Of a stretch of 64,000 nt of DNA, positions 26,309-33,947 are shown one piece after another. The number at the start of each line of letters is the position of its first letter. Positions within the stretch are counted from its first letter, which is position 1. The position numbers were made by a program, and so were the translations under genes. Source of the stretch: Deltaproteobacteria bacterium (GTDB taxonomy: Bacteria > Myxococcota_A > Polyangia > Polyangiales > Houyiibacteriaceae); assembly GCA_017644045.1 (NCBI GenBank), contig JAEPMI010000017.1:1-64000 (forward strand), given 5' to 3'. The notes beneath the pieces were generated by a model that was given only the letters and a program-made list of their open reading frames with translations, ran no database searches and was not told where the DNA came from.

Positions 26309-27168
26309 ACCGCTGGGTCGGTTGGGTCGCCCTCCTGGCGGCCACCGGCTGCGTGGTCGACGAAGGCGTCGGCAGCATCGGCCAACCGATCCGCGCGTAC
26401 TGCGAAGCGAACGTCGAAGGCGTGGGCATGGTGCCGGTGGAGACCGAGTACCTGGCCCGCGTGGTGAACTGCGAGAACGGCGGCGCGGCCCTCGAGGCCC
26501 TGAAGGTCCAGGCGATCACGGCGCGCAGCTACCTCTACTACAAGCTCGACACCAGCGGCTCGATCGCCGACGGGACGAGCGACCAGGTCTACGGCTGCGA
26601 CCGCGACCCGGGCGAGCAGCACTACCGCGCCGTCGAGGAGACCGCCGGGCTCGTGCTCCGCTACATGGACACGCAGGTCGCCGCCTTCTACGTGGCGGGC
26701 TCGCATCAAGAGGGACCGAGCTGCATGGGCGGCAGCGACGACCCGACCAACACCGAGCGCTACGTGACCTACAACGAAGGCCGCGCGGGCGAGGACCTCA
26801 CCCAGACCACGCTCGGTTGGGTGAACGCGGGCAACTACGCGAACCGCGGCTGCGCCTCGCAGAACGGCGCCCACTGCCTCGCGGGTCAGGGCTGGCCCTA
26901 CGAGGACATCATCCGCTTCTACTACGGCGAGGACATCGAGCTCGTCCGCGCCGAGGGCGCCTGCGTCACGCCACCCGACGAGCCCGACGCCGGCCCCGCG
27001 ATGGGCGACGCGTCCGTGGTCGGCGTGGACGCTTCGGTCGGCGGCGACGCGAGCATGCTGCCGCCGCGCGAGGGCGACGGGCTCGAGGGCGGCTGCAGCG
27101 CGAGCGGGCGTGGATCGCTCGGGTGGCTGGCGATCGGGCTGCTCGCGTTCGTGCGCCGCCGCCGCTGA
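26305..27168 (+). CDS. SpoIID-domain lipoprotein with MYXO-CTERM-like tail
   Basis: 287 residues. Signal peptide with lipobox LAATGC (Cys about 16). The SpoIID-type domain (about 40-220) contains GAALEALKVQAITARSYLYY; the Glu in LEALK aligns with the catalytic Glu of SpoIID lytic transglycosylases, which cut denuded peptidoglycan during engulfment in Firmicutes. An Asp/Ala-rich linker leads to a C-terminal tail GGCSASGRGSLG, hydrophobic helix WLAIGLLAFV and RRRR, the MYXO-CTERM sorting pattern. Having both a lipobox and this tail is odd. ATGA overlap with the gene before. Confidence 0.85.
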   Translation: MNRWVGWVALLAATGCVVDEGVGSIGQPIRAYCEANVEGVGMVPVETEYLARVVNCENGGAALEALKVQAITARSYLYYKLDTSGSIADGTSDQVYGCDRDPGEQHYRAVEETAGLVLRYMDTQVAAFYVAGSHQEGPSCMGGSDDPTNTERYVTYNEGRAGEDLTQTTLGWVNAGNYANRGCASQNGAHCLAGQGWPYEDIIRFYYGEDIELVRAEGACVTPPDEPDAGPAMGDASVVGVDASVGGDASMLPPREGDGLEGGCSASGRGSLGWLAIGLLAFVRRRR

Positions 27169-27200
27169 GCTCTCTCTTCTTCCTCGGGGCGCGAGAGCCT

Positions 27201-28055
27201 TCAGAGCTTTCGCTCGCGCAGCTCTTCCTCGAGCTCCGCGAGTGCCTGCTCCTCTTCGCTCGTCGGCGGCGCGTCGTCCGTGCCCTCGACCCGGACGCGG
27301 GGGCCCTGCTGGCGGGCCTGCATCTCGCGGAAGGTGTACTGCACGAAGCCGTCGGGCGTGACCTCGGCCCAGATGCGCGAGCCGTCGGCCATCGCGGTCA
27401 GCGCGGCGTCGGCCTCGGCGATGGAGATGCCGAGACCGCGCGCCGCGTCGGTCACGGTGAGCACCCCATCGTGCTGCTCGGCCAGGCGCAGGAGCGCGAG
27501 CTCGCGTTGGGTGTCCGTGCGCCGGTCGGCCTCGTTGGCGCTCCGCGAGGCAGCCCGGAGCGAGAGTGCGCCGACGCCGACGCCCACCGCGCCGATGGCG
27601 GCGGCGGCGATGATGCCGCCGATCGGCAGCAGCGCCGCACCGACTGCGCCCGCCAGCACGCCGCCCGCGATCGACATGATGCCGAGGAAGCGGAGACCGG
27701 CGGCCTTCCCGCGCGGTGCGGCCGGGCTCGCGGCCATGGGCGTGGGCACGACGACGGGCGGAGCGGCCGAGGGCGATGTGGGCGCGCCAGGCGCCTGCGC
27801 CTGCACCGGCTGTCGACCGCCGATCGGAAAGGGCGACGCGGACTCGAAGATCGTCGTCCCCGGCTTCGCCTCGCGCGGCTTGCCGCACGCCATGCAGACG
27901 TAGCCGCCGCCGAGGCCGGTCTTGATGCCGGCGGTCGCGTTGCAGTGGGGGCAGCGGTTGGCGTCACCCCAGACCGCGCCGCACCCGGGGCAACGCGACG
28001 CTCCGTCGGGAATGCTCGTGCCGCAGACGGTGCAGCTGTCGGGCTTGTCGCTCAC
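27201..28055 (-). CDS. zinc-ribbon membrane protein
   Basis: 284 residues. Two N-terminal zinc ribbons: CTVC...CPGC (about 8-25) and CPHC...CMAC (about 35-57). A Pro/Ala-rich linker is followed by two hydrophobic segments (about 125-165) and a soluble, winged-helix-like C-terminal region with LALLRLAEQHDGVLTVTDAARGLGISIAEADAAL (split as LALLRLAEQHDGVLT and VTDAARGLGISIAEA). It ends in a Glu-rich helix. GTG start 12 bases after the Nudix stop, so probably one transcript. Function unknown; the winged-helix-like part hints at a regulator tethered to the membrane. Confidence 0.8.
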   Translation of the reverse strand: MSDKPDSCTVCGTSIPDGASRCPGCGAVWGDANRCPHCNATAGIKTGLGGGYVCMACGKPREAKPGTTIFESASPFPIGGRQPVQAQAPGAPTSPSAAPPVVVPTPMAASPAAPRGKAAGLRFLGIMSIAGGVLAGAVGAALLPIGGIIAAAAIGAVGVGVGALSLRAASRSANEADRRTDTQRELALLRLAEQHDGVLTVTDAARGLGISIAEADAALTAMADGSRIWAEVTPDGFVQYTFREMQARQQGPRVRVEGTDDAPPTSEEEQALAELEEELRERKL

Positions 28056-28067
28056 CGAGCCCGGCCT

Positions 28068-28496
28068 CTAGCCCTCGCCGAGGAGCTCGTTCATCGAGGC
28101 CTCGTCGGCCGGCGTGAAGGGGTAGCGATCGAACTCGTCGCTGGTCACCCAGCGGTAGTCCTTCACCGCTTGGCAGGCCAAGGTGGCCTCTTCGTCGATG
28201 CGGCACTGATAGAGGTAGAGGTCCACCGTGTACTTCTCGTACGGGTGGCTCACGAACGAGATGAGCTCGCCCACGCGAGCGGTCACGCCCAGTCGCTCGT
28301 CGAGCTCCCGCGCCAGCGCCTCGGCGTCGGTCTCACGGGTCTCCACGCGGCCGCCGGGGAACTCCCAGAGCTCCGGCAGGACGGCGTTCGCGCGGCGCTG
28401 GGTGATCAGGTAGCGGCCGTCGCGTTCGACGACGGCGGCGACCACGCGGATGGTTTTTCGCGGCTCTTCGGTCACGTTGGCCGCCGAAGGGTACAT
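28068..28496 (-). CDS. Nudix hydrolase, MutT-like
   Basis: 142 residues, close to E. coli MutT in length. KTIRVVAAVVERDGRYLITQ opens the fold; the Nudix box reads GGRVETRETDAEALARELDE then RLGV, fitting GX5EX7REUXEEXGU except that the second Glu of the EE pair is Arg. Family members hydrolyse oxidised nucleoside triphosphates such as 8-oxo-dGTP, or CTP analogues. ATG 28496 is chosen: the longer frame to 28547 adds a hydrophobic leader unlike MutT enzymes. Directly precedes the zinc-ribbon gene. Confidence 0.85.
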   Translation of the reverse strand: MYPSAANVTEEPRKTIRVVAAVVERDGRYLITQRRANAVLPELWEFPGGRVETRETDAEALARELDERLGVTARVGELISFVSHPYEKYTVDLYLYQCRIDEEATLACQAVKDYRWVTSDEFDRYPFTPADEASMNELLGEG

Positions 28497-28582
28497 CAGC
28501 GCCCCGCCGATGGCGACGGTCGTGAAAATCCCGCGAACGAACGCCATTCGACGCGAACCAGCGGCCAGCGCATGCTCCGCCC

Positions 28583-29461
28583 GTGGCCCGACTTCGGATC
28601 CTCTACTTCGGTGTGCCGCTCGGCGCCGAGGTGCTGCGCCAAGCGGGCTTCGACCCGGTCGTGAGCGTGCTCGCCCCGCTCGACATGGCGGGCCGCCGGC
28701 GCGTCCGGCGCCGGAGCGAGGGGCTCGTGCTCGGCGACCCGGCGGTGGATCCGGCGGTCCGACGGCTGCTGGCAGGAACGCGCCCCGACGCGCTCTTCTC
28801 GTTCTTCTACCCGCGGCGCATCGAGGCCGACGTCTTGGCGCTGGCGCCGCGCGGCGCGTTCGGGACCCACCCTTCGCTGCTGCCGCGCTGGCGAGGCCCG
28901 GATCCCTACTACTGGGCGCTCCGCGAGGGCGACGCCGAGACCGGCGTGACCCTGCACCGGCTCGAGCCGACCTACGACACCGGCCCGATCGTGGCGCGCG
29001 CGTCGGTTTCGATCACCGAGACCGACGACGCCTGGAGCCTGGCCAAGAAGCTCGACCGACCGGCCCTTCGCCTGCTCGGCGACGCCGCCGAGCGACTGAG
29101 CCGGGGCGAGGCCCTCGAAGGGGAGCCGCAGCCGGAGCCGACCTCGCCCTGGGCCCGGCGACCGACCGACGACGACCTGGCCATCGACTGGCAGCAGCCG
29201 GCCGACGCCATCCTGCGGGCCGTCCGCGCCGCCGCGCCGGAGCCCGGCGCGACCGCCGCGTTCGGCGAGCGATGGATCGAGGTGCTCGACGCCGAGCCCT
29301 GCGACGACGCCCCGCCCACCGGCCTGCGACCGGCCGAAGCCTGGCGGACGGCCGACGGCTGGGCCGTCCGCTGCGGCGAGGGAGCGCTCCGGATCCTGGA
29401 GGCGCGCGACGCGGAAGGCGACGTCGATCTGGACGAGCTCTTCGCTTCCGTACGCGACTGA
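28583..29461 (+). CDS. Fmt-like formyltransferase with altered active site
   Basis: 292 residues. N-terminal formyltransferase fold starting LRILYFGVPLGAEVL; GTHPSLLPRWRGPDP and TGVTLHRLEPTYDTGPIV match the catalytic loops of methionyl-tRNA formyltransferase, keeping His and Asp. The catalytic Asn of NxHxSLLP is Gly here. A C-terminal domain with IDWQQPADAILRAVRA and PGA resembles the Fmt C domain. It is unlikely to be the housekeeping Fmt (no def neighbour, active-site change); a sugar or other amine formyltransferase is possible. GTG start with a weak ribosome site, 120 bp from the divergent Nudix gene. Confidence 0.8.
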   Translation: MARLRILYFGVPLGAEVLRQAGFDPVVSVLAPLDMAGRRRVRRRSEGLVLGDPAVDPAVRRLLAGTRPDALFSFFYPRRIEADVLALAPRGAFGTHPSLLPRWRGPDPYYWALREGDAETGVTLHRLEPTYDTGPIVARASVSITETDDAWSLAKKLDRPALRLLGDAAERLSRGEALEGEPQPEPTSPWARRPTDDDLAIDWQQPADAILRAVRAAAPEPGATAAFGERWIEVLDAEPCDDAPPTGLRPAEAWRTADGWAVRCGEGALRILEARDAEGDVDLDELFASVRD

Positions 29462-29473
29462 TAGAGTGGCCGC

Positions 29474-31081
29474 ATGGTCCGACTCAGCCTCGCCTTGCTC
29501 GTGCTCGCTCTCGGCTGCGGGGACGACGACGACTCCGCGCTGCCCATGGAGGACGCCGCGGTCGCCGAAGACGGCGGACCGGTGGTCGAGCCGCCGGAGG
29601 TGGAGACCACCCTCGGGACGGTGATCGGCGGTCGCGAGAACGGGTCGCTCGAGTTCCTCGGCATTCCCTACGCCGCGCCGCCGGTCGGCGAGCTCCGGTT
29701 CCGTCGACCGCAGCCTCCGGAGAGCTGGAGCGAGCCCTTCGACGCGACCGGGCGGCCGAGCCGCTGTGAGCAAGAGGCCATCGGCATCTCGGTGCCGGGC
29801 TCGGAGGACTGCCTGGTGGTCAACGTGCACACGCCGGACCCGATGCCGACGGACGCACCCGTGCTCTTCTGGATCCACGGCGGCGCGTTCGTGTTCGGCG
29901 AAGGCATCCAGACCGACGGCGGCACCAAGGGTGACCTGCTCGCGCGCGACCACGGTCTGGTCGTGGTCAGCGTGAACTACCGCCTCGGTCCCTACGGGTT
30001 CATGGCGCACCCGGCCTTCGACGAGGACGGAGCGCCCGGCAACGTCGGCTTCTGGGATCAGCTCGCGGCCCTGCGCTGGACCCGCGAGAACATCGCGGCC
30101 TTCGGTGGCGATCCCGATCGCATCACCTTGGTCGGCGAGTCGGCCGGTGGAGTGAGTGTCTGTGCACTGCTGGCCAGCGCGGAGACGGAGGGCATGATCG
30201 CCGCCGCCATCAGCCAGAGCGGCCTCTGCGATGACCCGCTCGGTACCATCGACGACGCGAGCGCTCGCGCCATCGAGCTCGCGGAGGCCCTCGACTGCCG
30301 TGGCTCGGACGACGCGATCCGGACCTGCATGCGCGCAGCGACGCCCGAGGAGATCGCCGCCGCCGACCCGAGCGCCGACGCGGGCGGGCTCGGGGCGCGC
30401 GCGTGGTGGCCCATCGTCGATGGGGAGCTGGTCACCGCGCAGTTCCGTGACCGCCTCGCCGACGGCGCAGCGGCCGACATCCCGACGCTGGTCGGCTGGA
30501 ACCAGGACGAAGGCACGCTCTTCGTCATGCTCGCGGAGCGCGAGGGCGAGGTCGCCGACGCCGCCGCGTACGAATCCTCGGTCGCCGATCTCGCGAGTCG
30601 CTTCGGCGTCGACGAGGCGGCGATCCGCGCGCAGTACCCGATGGACGAGAGCGACCCAGGCGCGACCATCGCGGCGATGCTCGGCGACGCGAGCCTGGCT
30701 TGTCCTTCGCGACGCGCGGCGCTTCTGCTCGCCGACCGCGGACCGACCTGGGCCTACCTCTTCACTTACCCGGACGCCGGCTTCCAGCTCGCGACCGAGC
30801 GCGACCTCGGCGCGTTCCACAGCGGCGAGATCCAGTTCGTCTTCGGCCATCCGTCCGCCATCGGGCAGCGGAGCTTCCGGGGCGACGAGGTCGCCGTGCA
30901 CGACTCGATGAGCGCCTGGTGGGCGGCGTTCGTGACCGACCTCGATCCCGCCGACGCGGGCGGCGCCGCCTGGCCGGAGCTCGATGCGTCCGCGCCGGAA
31001 GCGATGGGGCTCGACGCTGCCCCCGCCGTGCGAGACGACCCCTTCGCCGACGCCTGCGCCCTATGGGACGCCGCGCGCTGA
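29474..31081 (+). CDS. type-B carboxylesterase lipoprotein
   Basis: 535 residues. Lipobox ALGCGDDDD (Cys about 15) and an acidic linker place it on a membrane facing outward. The alpha/beta hydrolase of the carboxylesterase/cholinesterase family shows FLGIPYAAPPVGELRFR, EDCLVVNVHTP, oxyanion loop WIHGGAFVFGEG, nucleophile GESAGGVSV, acid WNQDEGTLF and His in GAFHSGEIQFVFG, so the triad is complete. It hydrolyses carboxylic esters; natural substrate unknown. Starts 12 bases after the formyltransferase stop, probably co-transcribed, and converges on the TauE-fusion gene with only seven bases between stops. Confidence 0.9.
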   Translation: MVRLSLALLVLALGCGDDDDSALPMEDAAVAEDGGPVVEPPEVETTLGTVIGGRENGSLEFLGIPYAAPPVGELRFRRPQPPESWSEPFDATGRPSRCEQEAIGISVPGSEDCLVVNVHTPDPMPTDAPVLFWIHGGAFVFGEGIQTDGGTKGDLLARDHGLVVVSVNYRLGPYGFMAHPAFDEDGAPGNVGFWDQLAALRWTRENIAAFGGDPDRITLVGESAGGVSVCALLASAETEGMIAAAISQSGLCDDPLGTIDDASARAIELAEALDCRGSDDAIRTCMRAATPEEIAAADPSADAGGLGARAWWPIVDGELVTAQFRDRLADGAAADIPTLVGWNQDEGTLFVMLAEREGEVADAAAYESSVADLASRFGVDEAAIRAQYPMDESDPGATIAAMLGDASLACPSRRAALLLADRGPTWAYLFTYPDAGFQLATERDLGAFHSGEIQFVFGHPSAIGQRSFRGDEVAVHDSMSAWWAAFVTDLDPADAGGAAWPELDASAPEAMGLDAAPAVRDDPFADACALWDAAR

Positions 31082-31088
31082 CGAGGGC

Positions 31089-33614
31089 CTACTCCATCGG
31101 CGCGCGAATGCGGCGGCGCGGGGTCGGCACGTCGAGCACGGCGTCACCGCGGCGGATGCGGAGCTGAACCACCGAGCCCTCGGGGCCGCGGATGCGGTCG
31201 ATGCTCCCGGCGAACCCGAGCGCGTCGACCGGCTCCCCAGCGATCGCCTCGATGACGTCGCCCGAGCGGAGGCCGACCTCGTGCGCGCCTCCCCCCTCGA
31301 CGACGTCCGCGATCCGGAGCCCCTCTTCGATGGCCCCGAGCACGGCGCCGATGCCGACCAGCTCCACGGTCGGCTCTTCGCCTTCGGCCACCGGGGTGAG
31401 CGTGACGTCGACGGTGGTCACCTGACCGGGCATCGGCTCGAGGCCGGCGAGCACCCGCACGTGGTAGCCCGCGGCGTGCGCGTCGATCGCGTGGACCGAG
31501 GGTCCGACGCCCTCGATGCGGTAGCGGCCCTCGGCGTCGGTGCGGGCGCTCTGCTCGAGGGTGGGCGCACCCGCGCCTTCCACGAAGACCCGCGCGCCCT
31601 CGATGGGAGCGGCCGTGCTCCCGTCGGTCACCACGCCGGTCAGCACCCCGCCGTTCGCGAGCACCAAGGGCTCGAGCGCGTTGTCGCCGACGTCCAGCGT
31701 CACATCGCGGCCGGGGCTCGGCGCGAACCCAGGCGCGAGCGCGCTGACACGGTGCGCGCCGGGCATCAGCCCGCCGATCGCGAAGCGGCCCTCGGCGTCG
31801 AGCACGGCGCGCACGGCGACCCAGCGTGCGAGCGCGCCGTCGACTCGTTGGACCACGACCACGGCGGCGGCGAGCGGCGACCCACCGCTGCCCACGACCT
31901 GGCCGGTGATGCGCGCCTCGGAACCGAGGACGAGCCGCACGTCTCCAGCCGGGCTCTCGACACCCCGGACCTCGGCGGCGCCCCATCCCTCGACCGAGCT
32001 CTCCACCGTGTACGCGCCCGGCAGCACGCGCTCGAAGGCGAAGTGCCCCTCGGCGTCGGTGCGGGTCTGCCGGCTGGGCCGGATGCGGGTCGCGTCTTCT
32101 CCGGGCGGCCCTTCGAAGCGTAGGTCGACCGGTGCGCCGGCGACGCGGGTTCCGTCGGCGGCGACCACGACGCCAGCGACGCTCCCCGTGACCTCCGCGT
32201 CCTCGCGGAGCACGATGGTGATCCGCCGCGTGAGCTCGGACCATCGATCCACGCGCGTGCGTCCCGAGCCGACGGCGGCGGTCGCTTCGAGGACGGAGTC
32301 GAGCGGCGCGTTCACTCGGAAGCGCCCCTCCGCGTCGGAGCGCACGCTCCGGTCGCCTCCGCGACCCAACACCGTCACCGTGGCGTCGGGGACCGGCTCG
32401 CCCTCCCCGTCGACGGTCCGTCCGTCGAGCGTCGCCTCCGGCTCGAGCGGGACGCGGACTCCCTCGATGCGCCAGCCCGGTCGCGCCTCCACTCGGAGCG
32501 CCATCACCGAACCGTCGATGGGCACGAACCCGGGCGCGCCGGCGCTCGCGAGGGCGTAGGTCCCCGGCTCGTCGAAGCGAAGGGAGAAGCGCCCCTCGGC
32601 GTCGCTGATCACCAGCATGCGCTCGCGGTCGCTGACGAAGACCAACCGAGCGCCCGCGATCCCCTCGCCGCTGCTCGCGTCGACGACCACCCCTTCGATG
32701 CTCGCGTCGGGCGCCTCGACGGCGCGGGCGGTGTTCATCTCACCGACGGCCGGCAAGCGAGCGGCGGGTGCGCCAGGGCTACGCTGCGCGGCGCTCGCGC
32801 GACGCTCGGTGGAGTCGGCTACGGGGCCCTCGAGGGGCTCCACCACGGTCTCGTCCTGATGCAGCGCGCGGGGGATCAGACCGCCGGCGCGGGCGAAGAG
32901 CGCCAGCGCCGCGAGCGAGCACATGAGCAGGATGCCGATCTGCATCGGCCGGCCTTCGATGTGGTCCTTCACCAGACCGGAGAGCCAGACGCCGAGGAAC
33001 CCGGCAGGCACCGCGAGCAGGCCGAGGTAGATGTCGAGGGCGGTGAGGTCGCCGCCGAGCACGCGGCCGCCGATGGTGATCACGCCGCCGATGACGAAGA
33101 CCAGCGAGACGTTCGCGCGGACCTCGGCACCCTTGGCGCCCTTGTAGAGCAGCGCGATGGGCGGGCCACCGATGGCGCTGACGTAGGCCGCGGCCCCGCT
33201 CGCCGCGCCCGCGACGAGCTGGGTGACGTCGTTGCGCGCCACCGCCTTGCGGCCCGCGAGCACGAAGACCGCGAGGAGCACCAGCGCGCCGATGACGAGG
33301 TCGAGCACCGCCGCGCTCGCGACGAAGAGGAGCAGGTAGCCGAGGTAGGTCCCGGGCAGCCGCCCGAGGCTCATCATGATCACGCCCCGGAGCTGGACCG
33401 CCTCGCGTTCGCGCCACCAGATGCGAACGCAGAAGAAGAGCGACGCGATGAGCTGGGGCACCGGCGCGAGCCGCTCGTCGACGAGCAGCAGGAAGGGCAC
33501 CGACACGATGGCGAAGCCGAACCCGAGCGCCCCCTGCACCAACGCCGCGAGCACCGAGGTCACGACCAGCGCGACCAGGTGCATCGTGGGGATGTCGGAG
33601 AGCGCCTCGATCAC
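31089..33614 (-). CDS. TauE/SafE permease fused to carboxypeptidase-regulatory repeats and a PDZ domain
   Basis: 841 residues. Residues about 1-255 are a TauE/SafE anion exporter with about eight helices (VTSVLAALVQGALGFGFAIV near the start, YVSAIGGPPIALLYKG in the middle). The last helix (MQIGILLMCSLAALALFARAG) runs into a Pro/Ala linker, then about five carboxypeptidase-regulatory-like beta domains (about 305-745; repeated TDAEGRF/YR motifs) and a C-terminal PDZ domain (about 750-830; GLRSGDVIEAIAGEPVDALG). The regulatory/PDZ part normally exists as a separate single-anchor protein in myxobacteria. The frame is continuous with no stop. GTG 33614 or ATG 33584 may start translation. The large part should face the periplasm. 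Confidence 0.85.
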   Translation of the reverse strand: MIEALSDIPTMHLVALVVTSVLAALVQGALGFGFAIVSVPFLLLVDERLAPVPQLIASLFFCVRIWWREREAVQLRGVIMMSLGRLPGTYLGYLLLFVASAAVLDLVIGALVLLAVFVLAGRKAVARNDVTQLVAGAASGAAAYVSAIGGPPIALLYKGAKGAEVRANVSLVFVIGGVITIGGRVLGGDLTALDIYLGLLAVPAGFLGVWLSGLVKDHIEGRPMQIGILLMCSLAALALFARAGGLIPRALHQDETVVEPLEGPVADSTERRASAAQRSPGAPAARLPAVGEMNTARAVEAPDASIEGVVVDASSGEGIAGARLVFVSDRERMLVISDAEGRFSLRFDEPGTYALASAGAPGFVPIDGSVMALRVEARPGWRIEGVRVPLEPEATLDGRTVDGEGEPVPDATVTVLGRGGDRSVRSDAEGRFRVNAPLDSVLEATAAVGSGRTRVDRWSELTRRITIVLREDAEVTGSVAGVVVAADGTRVAGAPVDLRFEGPPGEDATRIRPSRQTRTDAEGHFAFERVLPGAYTVESSVEGWGAAEVRGVESPAGDVRLVLGSEARITGQVVGSGGSPLAAAVVVVQRVDGALARWVAVRAVLDAEGRFAIGGLMPGAHRVSALAPGFAPSPGRDVTLDVGDNALEPLVLANGGVLTGVVTDGSTAAPIEGARVFVEGAGAPTLEQSARTDAEGRYRIEGVGPSVHAIDAHAAGYHVRVLAGLEPMPGQVTTVDVTLTPVAEGEEPTVELVGIGAVLGAIEEGLRIADVVEGGGAHEVGLRSGDVIEAIAGEPVDALGFAGSIDRIRGPEGSVVQLRIRRGDAVLDVPTPRRRIRAPME

Positions 33615-33766
33615 CGCGAGCGTCTACCACACCTGACACCGAGTGCCAGGTGCGCCGAGAGGCGCGCCATGTGCGCCGCAAGGCGCACCCCTCACCCTCA
33701 CCCTCGCCCTATCCCTCACCCTTCGGAGCTCCTCTGGCCCCGGAACACAGGGCGAGGGTCAGGGTC

Positions 33767-33947
33767 CCGACAACGAGTTCCACCACTCGCCGTGCCCCAA
33801 CCACAGGGCGAGGGTCAGGGCGAGGGTGAGGGTGAGGGTCAGCGTCAGCGAGGGCGAGCGTCAGGGTTCCGACAACGAGTTCCACTCGCCGTGCCCCAAC
33901 CACAGGGCGAGGGTCAGGGCGAGGGTGAGGGTGAGGGTCAGCGTCAG
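33767..33947. repeat. 102-bp direct repeat with G-quadruplex-prone (GGGNNN) tracts
   Basis: Two copies (33767-33848 and 33869-33947) share CCGACAACGAGTTCCA, TCGCCGTGCCCCAACCACA and a tract of six GGG runs spaced by exactly three bases (33806-33838 and 33905-33937). The region to the left (33690-33765) has C-rich hexamers of the same kind. The stop codon of the PD40 lipoprotein gene (33944-33946) lies inside the second copy. A related G/C-hexamer block lies at 43640-43755. Confidence 0.8.

Noticed and set aside
33690-33947. telomere-like hexamer repeats marking a replicon end
   Set aside because: Units vary (GGGCGA, GGGTCA, GGGTGA), a second block lies at 43640, and genes continue normally on both sides.
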